A stretch of 64,000 nucleotides of DNA from Micromonospora sp. NBC_01796 (lineage in GTDB: Bacteria > Actinomycetota > Actinomycetes > Mycobacteriales > Micromonosporaceae), in assembly GCF_035917455.1 (NCBI RefSeq), contig NZ_CP109078.1, forward strand, positions 6,308,001-6,372,000, read 5' to 3'. Under the pieces are notes generated by a model. The model made no database searches. It saw nothing but the letters and a program-made list of their open reading frames with translations, and had not been told where the DNA came from. Shown here one piece after another: positions 42,391 to 49,738 of the stretch. The stretch's first letter is position 1, and every line of letters starts with the position of its first letter. Made by a program: the position numbers and the translations under genes.

Positions 42391-43338
42391 TCAGGGTCCG
42401 CCGTGCCGGAAGGTGCTGCGGTACGCCCGGGGGGCGACGCCGCTGACGCGTTTGAACTGGGCGCGGAAGTTCGTCGGTGAGGTGAACCCGACCTGGTGGG
42501 CGATGCGGTCGATACCGTGGTCGGTTGTTTCGAGGAGTTCCTGAGCCCGGCGGATCCGTACGTTGGTGAGCCACTGCATCGGGGTGCGGCCGGTTTCCTC
42601 GTGGAACCGGCGGTTGAGCGTGCGGATGCTCATGGTCGCGCGGTTGGCCAGGTCGTCGAGGTTGAGGTCGCGGTGGGCGTTCTCCTCGATCCATTCGAGG
42701 AGGTGCGCGAGTCCCGGTGCGGTCTGGCCGGGGGTGTTCCGCACGATGAACTGCGCCTGCCCACCGTCGCGGTGCAGCGGTGCGACGGTCAGCCGGGAGG
42801 CGTCGGCGGCGACCGCGGCCCCGTAGTCCCGGCCGATCAGGTGCAGGCACATGTCGATCCCGGCGGTCGCCCCGGCGGAGGTGACGATCTGGCCGGCGTC
42901 GACGTAGAGCACGTCGGGGTCGAGGTCGACGGCGGGGAAGGCGGCCCGGAACCGGTCGGTTGCCGCCCAGTGGGTGGTGGCGCGCCGGCCGTCGAGCAGT
43001 CCCGCCGCGGCGAGGGTGAAGGCGCCGACGCAGATGGACGCGATCCGGGTGCCGGCGGCAGCCGCGTCGCGCAGCGCGTCGGTGACGGCGGCGGGGGTCG
43101 GTGCGGTCGGGTCGTTGCGGCCGGGAATGACGATCGTGTCGGCGCGGGCCAGTGCGTCGAGGCCGTGGTCGGTGGCGAGTCGCAGCGGTCCGGCGGTGAC
43201 GACGGGTTCGCTGCCGCAGACCAGCACCCGGTAGCCGGCTCGACTATCCGGCAGTCGTACCCGACCGAAGACCTCGATCGGGGTGGTCAGGTCGAACGCG
43301 ATGGTGTCCGGCAGGGCGAGGACCACCACGGTGTGCAC
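42391..43338 (-). CDS. GlxA-type AraC-family regulator with DJ-1/PfpI domain
   Basis: A 315-residue regulator. Residues about 1-180 form a DJ-1/PfpI-like domain with ASICVGAFTLAAAGLLDGR (a Cys at the nucleophile-elbow position). Residues about 215-310 are a double helix-turn-helix AraC domain (SIRTLNRRFHEETGRTP, VGFTSPTNFRAQFKRVSGV). Members sense small metabolites and activate nearby genes. It diverges from a stand-alone DJ-1/PfpI protein gene, a frequent pairing. The stretch 42239-42390 between it and the SARP gene shows no feature. Confidence 0.93.
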   Translation of the reverse strand: MHTVVVLALPDTIAFDLTTPIEVFGRVRLPDSRAGYRVLVCGSEPVVTAGPLRLATDHGLDALARADTIVIPGRNDPTAPTPAAVTDALRDAAAAGTRIASICVGAFTLAAAGLLDGRRATTHWAATDRFRAAFPAVDLDPDVLYVDAGQIVTSAGATAGIDMCLHLIGRDYGAAVAADASRLTVAPLHRDGGQAQFIVRNTPGQTAPGLAHLLEWIEENAHRDLNLDDLANRATMSIRTLNRRFHEETGRTPMQWLTNVRIRRAQELLETTDHGIDRIAHQVGFTSPTNFRAQFKRVSGVAPRAYRSTFRHGGP

Positions 43339-43429
43339 GGCAAAATCCTAGCGCCCACCGGTACGCGCGACACCGCCTCGGTCACGTCTTTCCCATGGTC
43401 CAACCGCTTGGCAAGATTCAGTCGAACGT

Positions 43430-43443
43430 TGGCATTCGTGCCA
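43430..43443. promoter_or_regulatory. Inverted repeat TGGCA-N4-TGCCA
   Basis: Perfect 5-bp arms around TTCG in the divergent region between the GlxA-type regulator and the DJ-1 protein; a candidate operator. It is short enough that chance is possible. Confidence 0.3.
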
Positions 43444-43476
43444 GTGGAGTTGTCGATCCTGGTTGCCGAACATGGA

Positions 43477-43492
43477 ACGGGTACGAACCCGT
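43477..43492. promoter_or_regulatory. Inverted repeat ACGGGT-N4-ACCCGT
   Basis: Perfect 6-bp arms around ACGA, 29 bp upstream of the DJ-1/PfpI start; a candidate operator or part of the leader. Confidence 0.35.
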
Positions 43493-43521
43493 ACCGGACG
43501 AACCAGCCGAGGAGAACCCCC

Positions 43522-44178
43522 ATGCACGTCCAGATTGTTCTGTTCGACGGCTTCGACCCGCTGGACGTGATCGCGCCGTTCGAGGTGCTCTGCGCCGGCA
43601 GCGACGCGGTGGAGGGTGAACTGCTCGTGGAACTCGTCTCGGCGCAGGGGCCGCGCCCGGTCCGCAGCGGTACGCGGGGCCTGGTGCTGCAGGCGACCTC
43701 CCGCCTCGACCCGGCCAGGCCCGGTTACGTCCTGGTGCCGGGTGCCAGCGGACCGACCGTCGGCGACCCCGACGAGGGGATCGAGACGATCCCGGTGCTG
43801 CTCGCCCGGTTCGGCGAGACCGAGGCCGTGACCCTGATGCGCGACGCGTTGCGCAACCCGGAGGTGACGGTGGCGACCGTCTGCGGTGGTTCCCTCGCCC
43901 TGGCCATGGCCGGCCTGATCACGGCACGTCACGCCGTGACCCACGTGCAGGGCATGGAGGTGCTGGCGGCGACCGGGGTACACGCCGTACCGGCCCGCGT
44001 CGTCGACGACGGCGATCTGGTCAGCGCCGGGGGAGTGACCTCGGGCTTGGACCTCGGACTGCACATCCTCGAACGCGAGTACGGGCCGAGGATCGCCCAC
44101 GCCGTCGAGACCTACTTCGAGTACGACCGGCGCGGCACCGTCTGGCGGAACACCGGCCGGCAACCGGTCGCCGTCTGA
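43522..44178 (+). CDS. DJ-1/PfpI-family protein
   Basis: A 218-residue stand-alone DJ-1/PfpI protein, cytoplasmic. IVLFDGFDPLDVIAPFEVL at the N-terminus and TVATVCGGSLALAMAGL with the conserved Cys identify it, and the Glu of the first motif is present. Members include isocyanide-hydratase-like enzymes, glyoxalase III and sensors. GAGGAGAA precedes the ATG. It probably forms a unit with the small protein gene starting 47 bp later and is controlled by the divergent GlxA-type regulator. Confidence 0.92.
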   Translation: MHVQIVLFDGFDPLDVIAPFEVLCAGSDAVEGELLVELVSAQGPRPVRSGTRGLVLQATSRLDPARPGYVLVPGASGPTVGDPDEGIETIPVLLARFGETEAVTLMRDALRNPEVTVATVCGGSLALAMAGLITARHAVTHVQGMEVLAATGVHAVPARVVDDGDLVSAGGVTSGLDLGLHILEREYGPRIAHAVETYFEYDRRGTVWRNTGRQPVAV

Positions 44179-44224
44179 GCCCCCGTCGATGATCATGCAC
44201 CCGAACCAACCGGAAGGAAGCCCC

Positions 44225-44542
44225 GTGGACTCGATCGTCGGGATCTGGGACCTGAAACTGAGAACCCCGATCGGCTCGCTCGCCGTCGTCTACACCTTCA
44301 CCGACACGGCGGGGGGACTGCGCGGCGTGGCCGAGGGCAGGGGCGAGACCGTGCCGCTGACCGACATCAACCAGGAGACGACGGCCGAGGGGCGGCGCGT
44401 CACCTGGCACCAGTCCATCACCAGACCCATCCACCTCAACCTCGACTTCGACGTCACCGTCTCCGGGGACACCCTCACGGGACACTCCCGCGCCGGCCGA
44501 CTGCCGCGCAGCAACGTCACCGGCAACCGCCGCAACGCCTGA
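44225..44542 (+). CDS. Small conserved-looking hypothetical protein
   Basis: About 105 residues, probably a small beta-barrel: IVGIWDLKLRTPIGSLAVVYTF is followed by alternating strands and a final basic tail. It has a lipocalin-like rhythm, but I cannot assign a family. The GTG at 44225 follows AAGGAAG; an upstream ATG at 44189 would add residues with poor coding character. It probably lies in the same transcript as the DJ-1 gene. Confidence 0.65.
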   Translation: MDSIVGIWDLKLRTPIGSLAVVYTFTDTAGGLRGVAEGRGETVPLTDINQETTAEGRRVTWHQSITRPIHLNLDFDVTVSGDTLTGHSRAGRLPRSNVTGNRRNA

Positions 44543-44615
44543 CGAAGTCCTTCGTCCGACCCGCTGACTAGTCTGGCCTGCGAGAACCCACCGCAGACCG
44601 ACCGAGGAGGGGCCG

Positions 44616-45098
44616 ATGGGCATCGGCGCAGACGAGGACCCGCCGCTCCGGCCGGTCGTCCGGGAACTGGTCCTGCCGGGCGATCCGGCGTACGCGTTCG
44701 AGGTCTTCACGGCCGGCATCGGCGGGTGGTGGCCGGCCGACTTCACCGCCAGTGGCGCGGACCTCGCGGCCGTGGTGGTCGAACCGGGCGCCGGTGGGCG
44801 GGTCTACGAGCGCAACCGCACCGGCGGCGAGTACGACTGGGGCACGGTCGCGGTGTGGGAGCCGGGGTCGCGGATCGCGGTCCACTGGAACCTCGGGCAG
44901 CGTACGGGCGATGCCACGCTGCTCGAGGTTCGCTTCACCCCGGACCGGTCGGGCAGCGTGGTGCGGCTGGAGCACGGCGGTTGGCAGCCGGGGCAGGCGG
45001 CGGACCGGGCGCGGTTCGACGACGAGGCCGGTTGGACCGCCGTCCTGGAGTCGTTCCGGCGGCAGGTGATCGGGCCGGGGCCGGCAACCGGCCGGTGA
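44616..45098 (+). CDS. SRPBCC/AHSA1-domain protein
   Basis: A 160-residue START-like (AHSA1) fold. FEVFTAGIGGWWPADF near the N-terminus, EPGSRIAVHWNL in the middle and the final helix WTAVLESFRRQV are typical. Such proteins bind hydrophobic ligands; no specific ligand can be given. GAGGAGGGG precedes the ATG. It is convergent with the HesB-like gene, 3 bp from stop to stop. Confidence 0.88.
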   Translation: MGIGADEDPPLRPVVRELVLPGDPAYAFEVFTAGIGGWWPADFTASGADLAAVVVEPGAGGRVYERNRTGGEYDWGTVAVWEPGSRIAVHWNLGQRTGDATLLEVRFTPDRSGSVVRLEHGGWQPGQAADRARFDDEAGWTAVLESFRRQVIGPGPATGR

Positions 45099-45101
45099 CG
45101 A

Positions 45102-45425
45102 TCAGGAGGCGAGGTCCGGGTCCGACGGCCAGACCGCGCCGTCCGTCTGCCGGTTCGTGAACGCGAACTGCACCGTGTCCTGATCGTCGACGTGGACGTC
45201 GAGGGCCTTGTCGGCGAGCAGTTGCGCCGCCTGCGGATCCAGGAAGAGTCGCGCCCCCAGGTTGTCGACAACCTGATCGCCCTGGTCCGGCTGCTCGGTG
45301 ATGGCGACCAGCAGGGAGTCGTCCGACGGATCGTGGCTGATCCGGAGCCCACCGGTCTGCGGTACGCCCTCCTGCGCGGTCAGGTCTCGGATCGCCATCA
45401 CCGCGTTATCGGTCAGGACCAGCAT
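45102..45425 (-). CDS. HesB/IscA-like protein
   Basis: A 107-residue protein with the HesB/IscA-type fold: MLVLTDNAVMAIRDLTAQEG, GLRISHD and VVDNLGARLFLDPQAAQLL. The three Cys that bind Fe-S in true IscA are absent, so it is one of the Cys-less HesB-like proteins of actinomycetes with unknown role rather than an Fe-S carrier. GGAGGAG lies 7 bp before the ATG at 45425. Confidence 0.85.
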   Translation of the reverse strand: MLVLTDNAVMAIRDLTAQEGVPQTGGLRISHDPSDDSLLVAITEQPDQGDQVVDNLGARLFLDPQAAQLLADKALDVHVDDQDTVQFAFTNRQTDGAVWPSDPDLAS

Positions 45426-45678
45426 CGACAACTCCTCCGGTTCGTCCGCTATCCCACCCAGGTACCGGTTGTTCCCACAAGCTGCTCCCTGCTCGTCTAC
45501 CCGTTGCCGGGCCGAAGAAGCCAGCGGCCGGCAAGTCGTCCCCCCGGCCCGCGTCTCGACCCGCGCCGGGGTGAAGAGGATGCGCGTTTCGATCCCGTGC
45601 CGGGGGTAAAGAGGAAACAGGCGCCGGGCTTCGGTGATCTCCATCAACGATGGATGTCCGGCGGGATGGAGGCAGGGC

Positions 45679-46197
45679 ATGGCGGATTCGGTGATCCCAC
45701 CCGACGACCCCGCTCGTGCCCTGGTGCACGCCCGGCCCGACGATCCCGCCCTGCCGCACGTCGCGGTCGCGGGCGGCACCTACACGATCCTCGTCGCGGG
45801 CGAGCAGACCGCCGGACGGTACTGCCTGATCGACATGCGGGTGCCTCCCGGTGGCGGCCCACCTCCGCACCGGCACGACTTCGAGGAGATGTTCACCGTC
45901 CTCGACGGCGCGGTGGAGTTCACCTTCCGGGGTGAGCGGATCGTCGCGCGGGCCGGAGAGACCGTCAACATCCCGGCGAACGCCCCGCACTTCTTCCGCA
46001 ACTCCTCGGACGAGCCCGTGCGCATGCTCTGCATGTGCACCCCGGCGGGGCAGGACGAGTTCTTCCTGCGGGTCGGCGACCGGGTGGACGGCCCGACGAC
46101 ACCGGCGCCGAAGCTCGACGAGGCGCAGCGGAACGAGCGCGGGGAACGCGCCGGCAGGCTGGCGGCCGAGTACCGGACGGAGATGTTGATCCCCTGA
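45679..46197 (+). CDS. Cupin-domain protein
   Basis: A 172-residue single cupin. Motif 1 is PPHRHDFEEMFTVLDGAVEF, with both His and the Glu ligands present. Motif 2 is NIPANAPHFFRN with its His. A divalent metal site is therefore likely. Members range from dioxygenases and isomerases to storage proteins, so the function is open. GGAGGCAGGG precedes the ATG at 45679. Confidence 0.9.
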   Translation: MADSVIPPDDPARALVHARPDDPALPHVAVAGGTYTILVAGEQTAGRYCLIDMRVPPGGGPPPHRHDFEEMFTVLDGAVEFTFRGERIVARAGETVNIPANAPHFFRNSSDEPVRMLCMCTPAGQDEFFLRVGDRVDGPTTPAPKLDEAQRNERGERAGRLAAEYRTEMLIP

Positions 46198-46213
46198 CCG
46201 GACCGATCCCCGA

Positions 46214-46243
46214 CCGGGGGCGAATCGACCCGCCCGCCCCCGG
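46214..46243. terminator. Hairpin between cupin and carboxypeptidase
   Basis: Arms CCGGGGGCG (46214-46222) and CGCCCCCGG (46235-46243), 9 bp with a 12-nt loop, between convergent genes. Confidence 0.55.
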
Positions 46244-46255
46244 CCGAGGCGTGGG

Positions 46256-47638
46256 TCAGTGCGACTTCTTGCGGAAGTTACGCTCGCACTGCCTGAGGTC
46301 GACCTTCACCTTCTGCCCCAGGTTGACGTTCACCGCCGTACGTTGCAGCACGGTGCCGTCCGGACGCTCGCAGGTCAGGATCCACGGCTCGCGGTAGAAC
46401 CCGGTCTGGTTGGGTTGCACCCCGTTCGCCTGGTACGGCGGCACCGGCCGGTAGGACGGATTGACCGCCCAACTGAATTTGCCGTTCGACCTGCTGACGT
46501 TCAGGTCGGAGGTCAGCGTCGTACCGAACGCGGTCGGTCGGGTCGTTCCGTCCGACTGGGGGTACGGCTGGGTGTACATGTTGAACGACTTCGCGATCCG
46601 CAGTACCGCTCCCTTGGGCGCCCTGCCCTCGATCACCGCGTGCTGGTCCGGGTCGGCCGTTGCCTCCAACGCCTCGAACATGGCGAGCCGGTGCTCGGCG
46701 TACGCGTCCACGACCTGGGTCTGGAAGGTACGTTCCACGCCGCTGTCCGGGCAGGTCTCGGCGGTGAACGCCAGCCCCCGGGTGGCGAAGTAGGCCCAGT
46801 CGATCGCCTCGCCGGTGGTCTCGTAGTCGTGCGCGGAGTCCCGGGGGATGTAGTTCGGGCCGTAGCGCCGGGCCATCCTGGTCGCCAGGTCCTCGAAGCG
46901 GGCCACGTCCTGGGTCGGGCCCACCTCGAGTTGCAGCGGCGGGTAGAGCACCACCTGGATGCAGGTGTGCTGGGTGACGAACGTGGTCGCCTGCCGGGTG
47001 GACAGCAGCCACTCGATGTTCCTGGTCTCCGGTTCGGACCACGGTGCCGCGCCCCCGGTGGAGATCGGCAGCCACCCGAAGCCGTAGTTGCGGTTCATGT
47101 CGACGTTCGTGTCGGTCTGCCGGCGGTTGCGGGTGAAGCCGTCCACGTTGACGATCGGGACCACCACGAGCCGGGCGCGGTTGAGCAGCGAGGAGACGTA
47201 CCGGTCGCCGCGGGCGGCGCGCTGCACCAGGTCGGTCGCGTACTCCATGACGAGTTCGCCGCTGGGCCACTCGTTGCCGTGGTGCATCCCGACGGTGACG
47301 AAGACCGGCTTTCCGTCGTTGGCCCGGACGTCGCGGGAGATCTCGATGCCGCGGACGAGCCGGCCGGTGGAGGTCGGGTACGGCAGGGTCAGCGGCTTGA
47401 CCAGCTTCGGGTGCTCGCGGACCAGCGTCTGCATGTCCCGCTCGTAGTCGTCCAGTGTGCGGTAGGTGGTGTTACCGCTCGGCAGTTGGGTGACCTGACC
47501 GGACGGCGGCGATCCGGCGGGTGCCGTACCGGACGATGCTGATGCCGGGGCGGCGAACCCGGTCACGGCGAGACAGGCGGCGGCCGAGGCCGACACCGCC
47601 CCCCGCCAGACACCACGACCGCTCTTGGTGAACCACAT
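46256..47638 (-). CDS. Secreted M14 zinc carboxypeptidase
   Basis: A 460-residue exported metallopeptidase. The Sec signal ends near ASASSG. The M14 zinc ligands are HHGNE (His and Glu) plus a His in VTQHTCIQ. The substrate-binding NRN occurs in VDMNRNYGF, and the catalytic Glu is probably in FTAETCPDS. A C-terminal beta domain of about 110 residues follows. It removes C-terminal residues from peptides outside the cell. GGAAGGG precedes the ATG at 47638. Confidence 0.92.
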   Translation of the reverse strand: MWFTKSGRGVWRGAVSASAAACLAVTGFAAPASASSGTAPAGSPPSGQVTQLPSGNTTYRTLDDYERDMQTLVREHPKLVKPLTLPYPTSTGRLVRGIEISRDVRANDGKPVFVTVGMHHGNEWPSGELVMEYATDLVQRAARGDRYVSSLLNRARLVVVPIVNVDGFTRNRRQTDTNVDMNRNYGFGWLPISTGGAAPWSEPETRNIEWLLSTRQATTFVTQHTCIQVVLYPPLQLEVGPTQDVARFEDLATRMARRYGPNYIPRDSAHDYETTGEAIDWAYFATRGLAFTAETCPDSGVERTFQTQVVDAYAEHRLAMFEALEATADPDQHAVIEGRAPKGAVLRIAKSFNMYTQPYPQSDGTTRPTAFGTTLTSDLNVSRSNGKFSWAVNPSYRPVPPYQANGVQPNQTGFYREPWILTCERPDGTVLQRTAVNVNLGQKVKVDLRQCERNFRKKSH

Positions 47639-47892
47639 AACGTTGTCCCTTCCGGAGCACGGTACGGACTCGGGGCGCGGGACCGACCGTGGTCAACCTC
47701 CGTCCGGGGGCGGTCGGGGTGGTGCGGCATCCCGCGTTCCGCTGCGCCAGCGGCAAGATCCATTGACGGTATCGATCAACGTATGTGCCGGTCAAGGGTC
47801 GGACCCGGGTGGCCGTCGATCGGTGAGCCCCACGCGTATCCGGGCCGATTCGACACCGGGTGCGTGGTGAGTGCCCGTACGGGCGAGGGGCG

Positions 47893-48531
47893 TCAGCGGG
47901 TGACGGCGTGCGCCAGCGGCAGTGGGGTCGACTGACCGTCCCAGACACCGGTGAGGGTGGCGCCGATCGGCCGGTCTCCGCCGTCGAGGCGACGCACGAC
48001 GGTCAACTGCACCCGGTCGGTTGTGATGACCGTGGCGTAGTCCTCGTCCGTCACCACCAGGGACGGCCCGTCCGCGACGGGGACCTCGGCGCCGGGTGTG
48101 CCGCTGCCGACGACGACCGCGCTGGGGTCGCGCCGTTCGAGCCGGCCGTCGACCTCGAAGAACTCGTCCGCCTGACCGCCGCCGGTGAAGATGGCGTGCG
48201 CCAGCGCCGCGACGTAGACCGGATCACCGCACGCGTCGTACACCCAGCGCCGGCCGAGGACCGAGTGCTCGGTGGTACCGACCAGCCACCGCTCGCCGCC
48301 GTCCAGTGGCGCGTCGCGGTACGTGAGCGGAACCTGGTGTACCGCCGAGTCGCCGGTGCTCACCAGCATCGTCTCGATCCCGACCGCACCCGCCGGATCG
48401 TCGAACCGGTACGCCGCCACCCGTACGACGTCGTCATCCGTCGACCCCTCGTACCACCGGCGGTCCGGCAGCCATGCGGCCAGGAGTTCGAGCTTCGTGG
48501 GGTGCAGTTCCGCCCGGTGCAGCAACGCCAT
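47893..48531 (-). CDS. Maltokinase N-terminal-cap-like protein
   Basis: A 212-residue cytoplasmic protein beginning with LLAAWLPDRRWYEGS, which matches the N-terminal cap domain of actinobacterial maltokinase-type enzymes; the kinase domain itself is absent. Stand-alone caps of this type are common in actinomycetes and have no assigned function. The ATG at 48531 is favoured because the cap begins there; a GTG at 48570 only adds non-conserved residues. Confidence 0.78.
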   Translation of the reverse strand: MALLHRAELHPTKLELLAAWLPDRRWYEGSTDDDVVRVAAYRFDDPAGAVGIETMLVSTGDSAVHQVPLTYRDAPLDGGERWLVGTTEHSVLGRRWVYDACGDPVYVAALAHAIFTGGGQADEFFEVDGRLERRDPSAVVVGSGTPGAEVPVADGPSLVVTDEDYATVITTDRVQLTVVRRLDGGDRPIGATLTGVWDGQSTPLPLAHAVTR

Positions 48532-48735
48532 GATCCGAATCGTAGGGCAGGTCCGGGCCGCGTGCACCAACCCACCGGAGGGTGGGCCGGGTGACCACCC
48601 TCACCGCGTTGCCGGCCGGTGCGGGGCGTCGCCCGGTGTGGATCGGGTCGGATACTGCAGGAGACACCGTGGCGGCGCTGTCGTGTGCGGCTGGCGGTGA
48701 TCGACGCGTACGGACGGGTCGGAAGCGGGGGCACG

Positions 48736-49698
48736 ATGAAGATCGTCATTCCGGGCGGCACCGGGCATCTGGGACTCCTGCTCGCCGGCGCCCTCGGCGC
48801 CGCGGGGCACCAGGTGGTCGTCCTCAGTCGGCGCGGGGACACGCGAGTGCCCGGAGCGCGCACGGTGTCCTGGGACGGACGGACCGCGGGGGCGTGGACC
48901 GCCGAGGTCGACGGGGCCGACGCGGTGATCAACCTCGCCGGGCGGAGCGTGAGCTGCCGGTACACCGAACCGAACCTGCGGGAGATGATGGCGTCGAGGG
49001 TCGACTCCGCCGCCATCGTCGGTACGGCGATCGCCCGGTCGGCCGAGCCGCCGAGAGTGTGGCTGCAGATGAGCACCGCCACCATCTACGCACACACCTA
49101 CGACCGGGCCAACGACGAGGAAACGGGTGTCATCGGCGGTACGGAGAACGACGTACCGGCGTACTGGGCCTTCAGCGTCGACATCGCACGGCGGTGGGAA
49201 GGTGCACAGCTCGACGCGCCGACCCCGGACACCCGCAGGGTCGCGCTGCGTACGAGCATCGTGATGGCGCCCGGCCGGGGCGGAGCGTTCGACATGCTGT
49301 GGCGGATGACCCGCCTGGGCCTCGGCGGCCCGGTCGCCGGCGGCCGGCAGTACATGTCCTGGATCCACGACCGGGACTTCGTGCGGGCGGTCGAGTTCCT
49401 CCTGACCCACGACGAGGTCGCGGGGCCGGTCAACCTGGCCTCACCCAACCCGCTGCCGTACCGCGCGTTCATGGCCGGCCTCCGACACGCCACGGGCGTA
49501 CGGGTGGGGCTGCCCGCCACCCGGTGGATGGCCGAACTCGGCGCGTACGTGCTGCGTACCGACACCGAGCTGCTGCTGAAGAGCCGACGTGCCGTCCCGA
49601 CGCGGCTGCTCGACGCGGGCTTCACGTTCGAGCACCCCGAGTGGCCCGACGCCGCCCGCGACCTGGTCGGCCGCAGCCGAGCGGGCGGGGGCGGCTGA
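48736..49698 (+). CDS. TIGR01777-like NAD(P)-binding epimerase
   Basis: A 320-residue extended short-chain dehydrogenase-like protein of the YfcH/TIGR01777 group. The cofactor loop is IPGGTGHLG, followed by DAVINLAGRSVSCRYTEPN and LQMSTATIYAH, where the Tyr is embedded as in this group. WIHDRDFVRAVEFLL and NLASPNPLPYRAFM are characteristic. The enzymatic role is unknown in the family. The ATG at 48736 follows GAAGCGGGGG. Confidence 0.9.
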   Translation: MKIVIPGGTGHLGLLLAGALGAAGHQVVVLSRRGDTRVPGARTVSWDGRTAGAWTAEVDGADAVINLAGRSVSCRYTEPNLREMMASRVDSAAIVGTAIARSAEPPRVWLQMSTATIYAHTYDRANDEETGVIGGTENDVPAYWAFSVDIARRWEGAQLDAPTPDTRRVALRTSIVMAPGRGGAFDMLWRMTRLGLGGPVAGGRQYMSWIHDRDFVRAVEFLLTHDEVAGPVNLASPNPLPYRAFMAGLRHATGVRVGLPATRWMAELGAYVLRTDTELLLKSRRAVPTRLLDAGFTFEHPEWPDAARDLVGRSRAGGGG

Positions 49699-49738
49699 GG
49701 GGCCGCCCCGGCCGCCACCATCGGGGCGCCGGCGGCGG

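Noticed and set aside
45102-45425. True IscA-type Fe-S carrier
   Set aside because: The three cysteines needed for cluster binding are absent.
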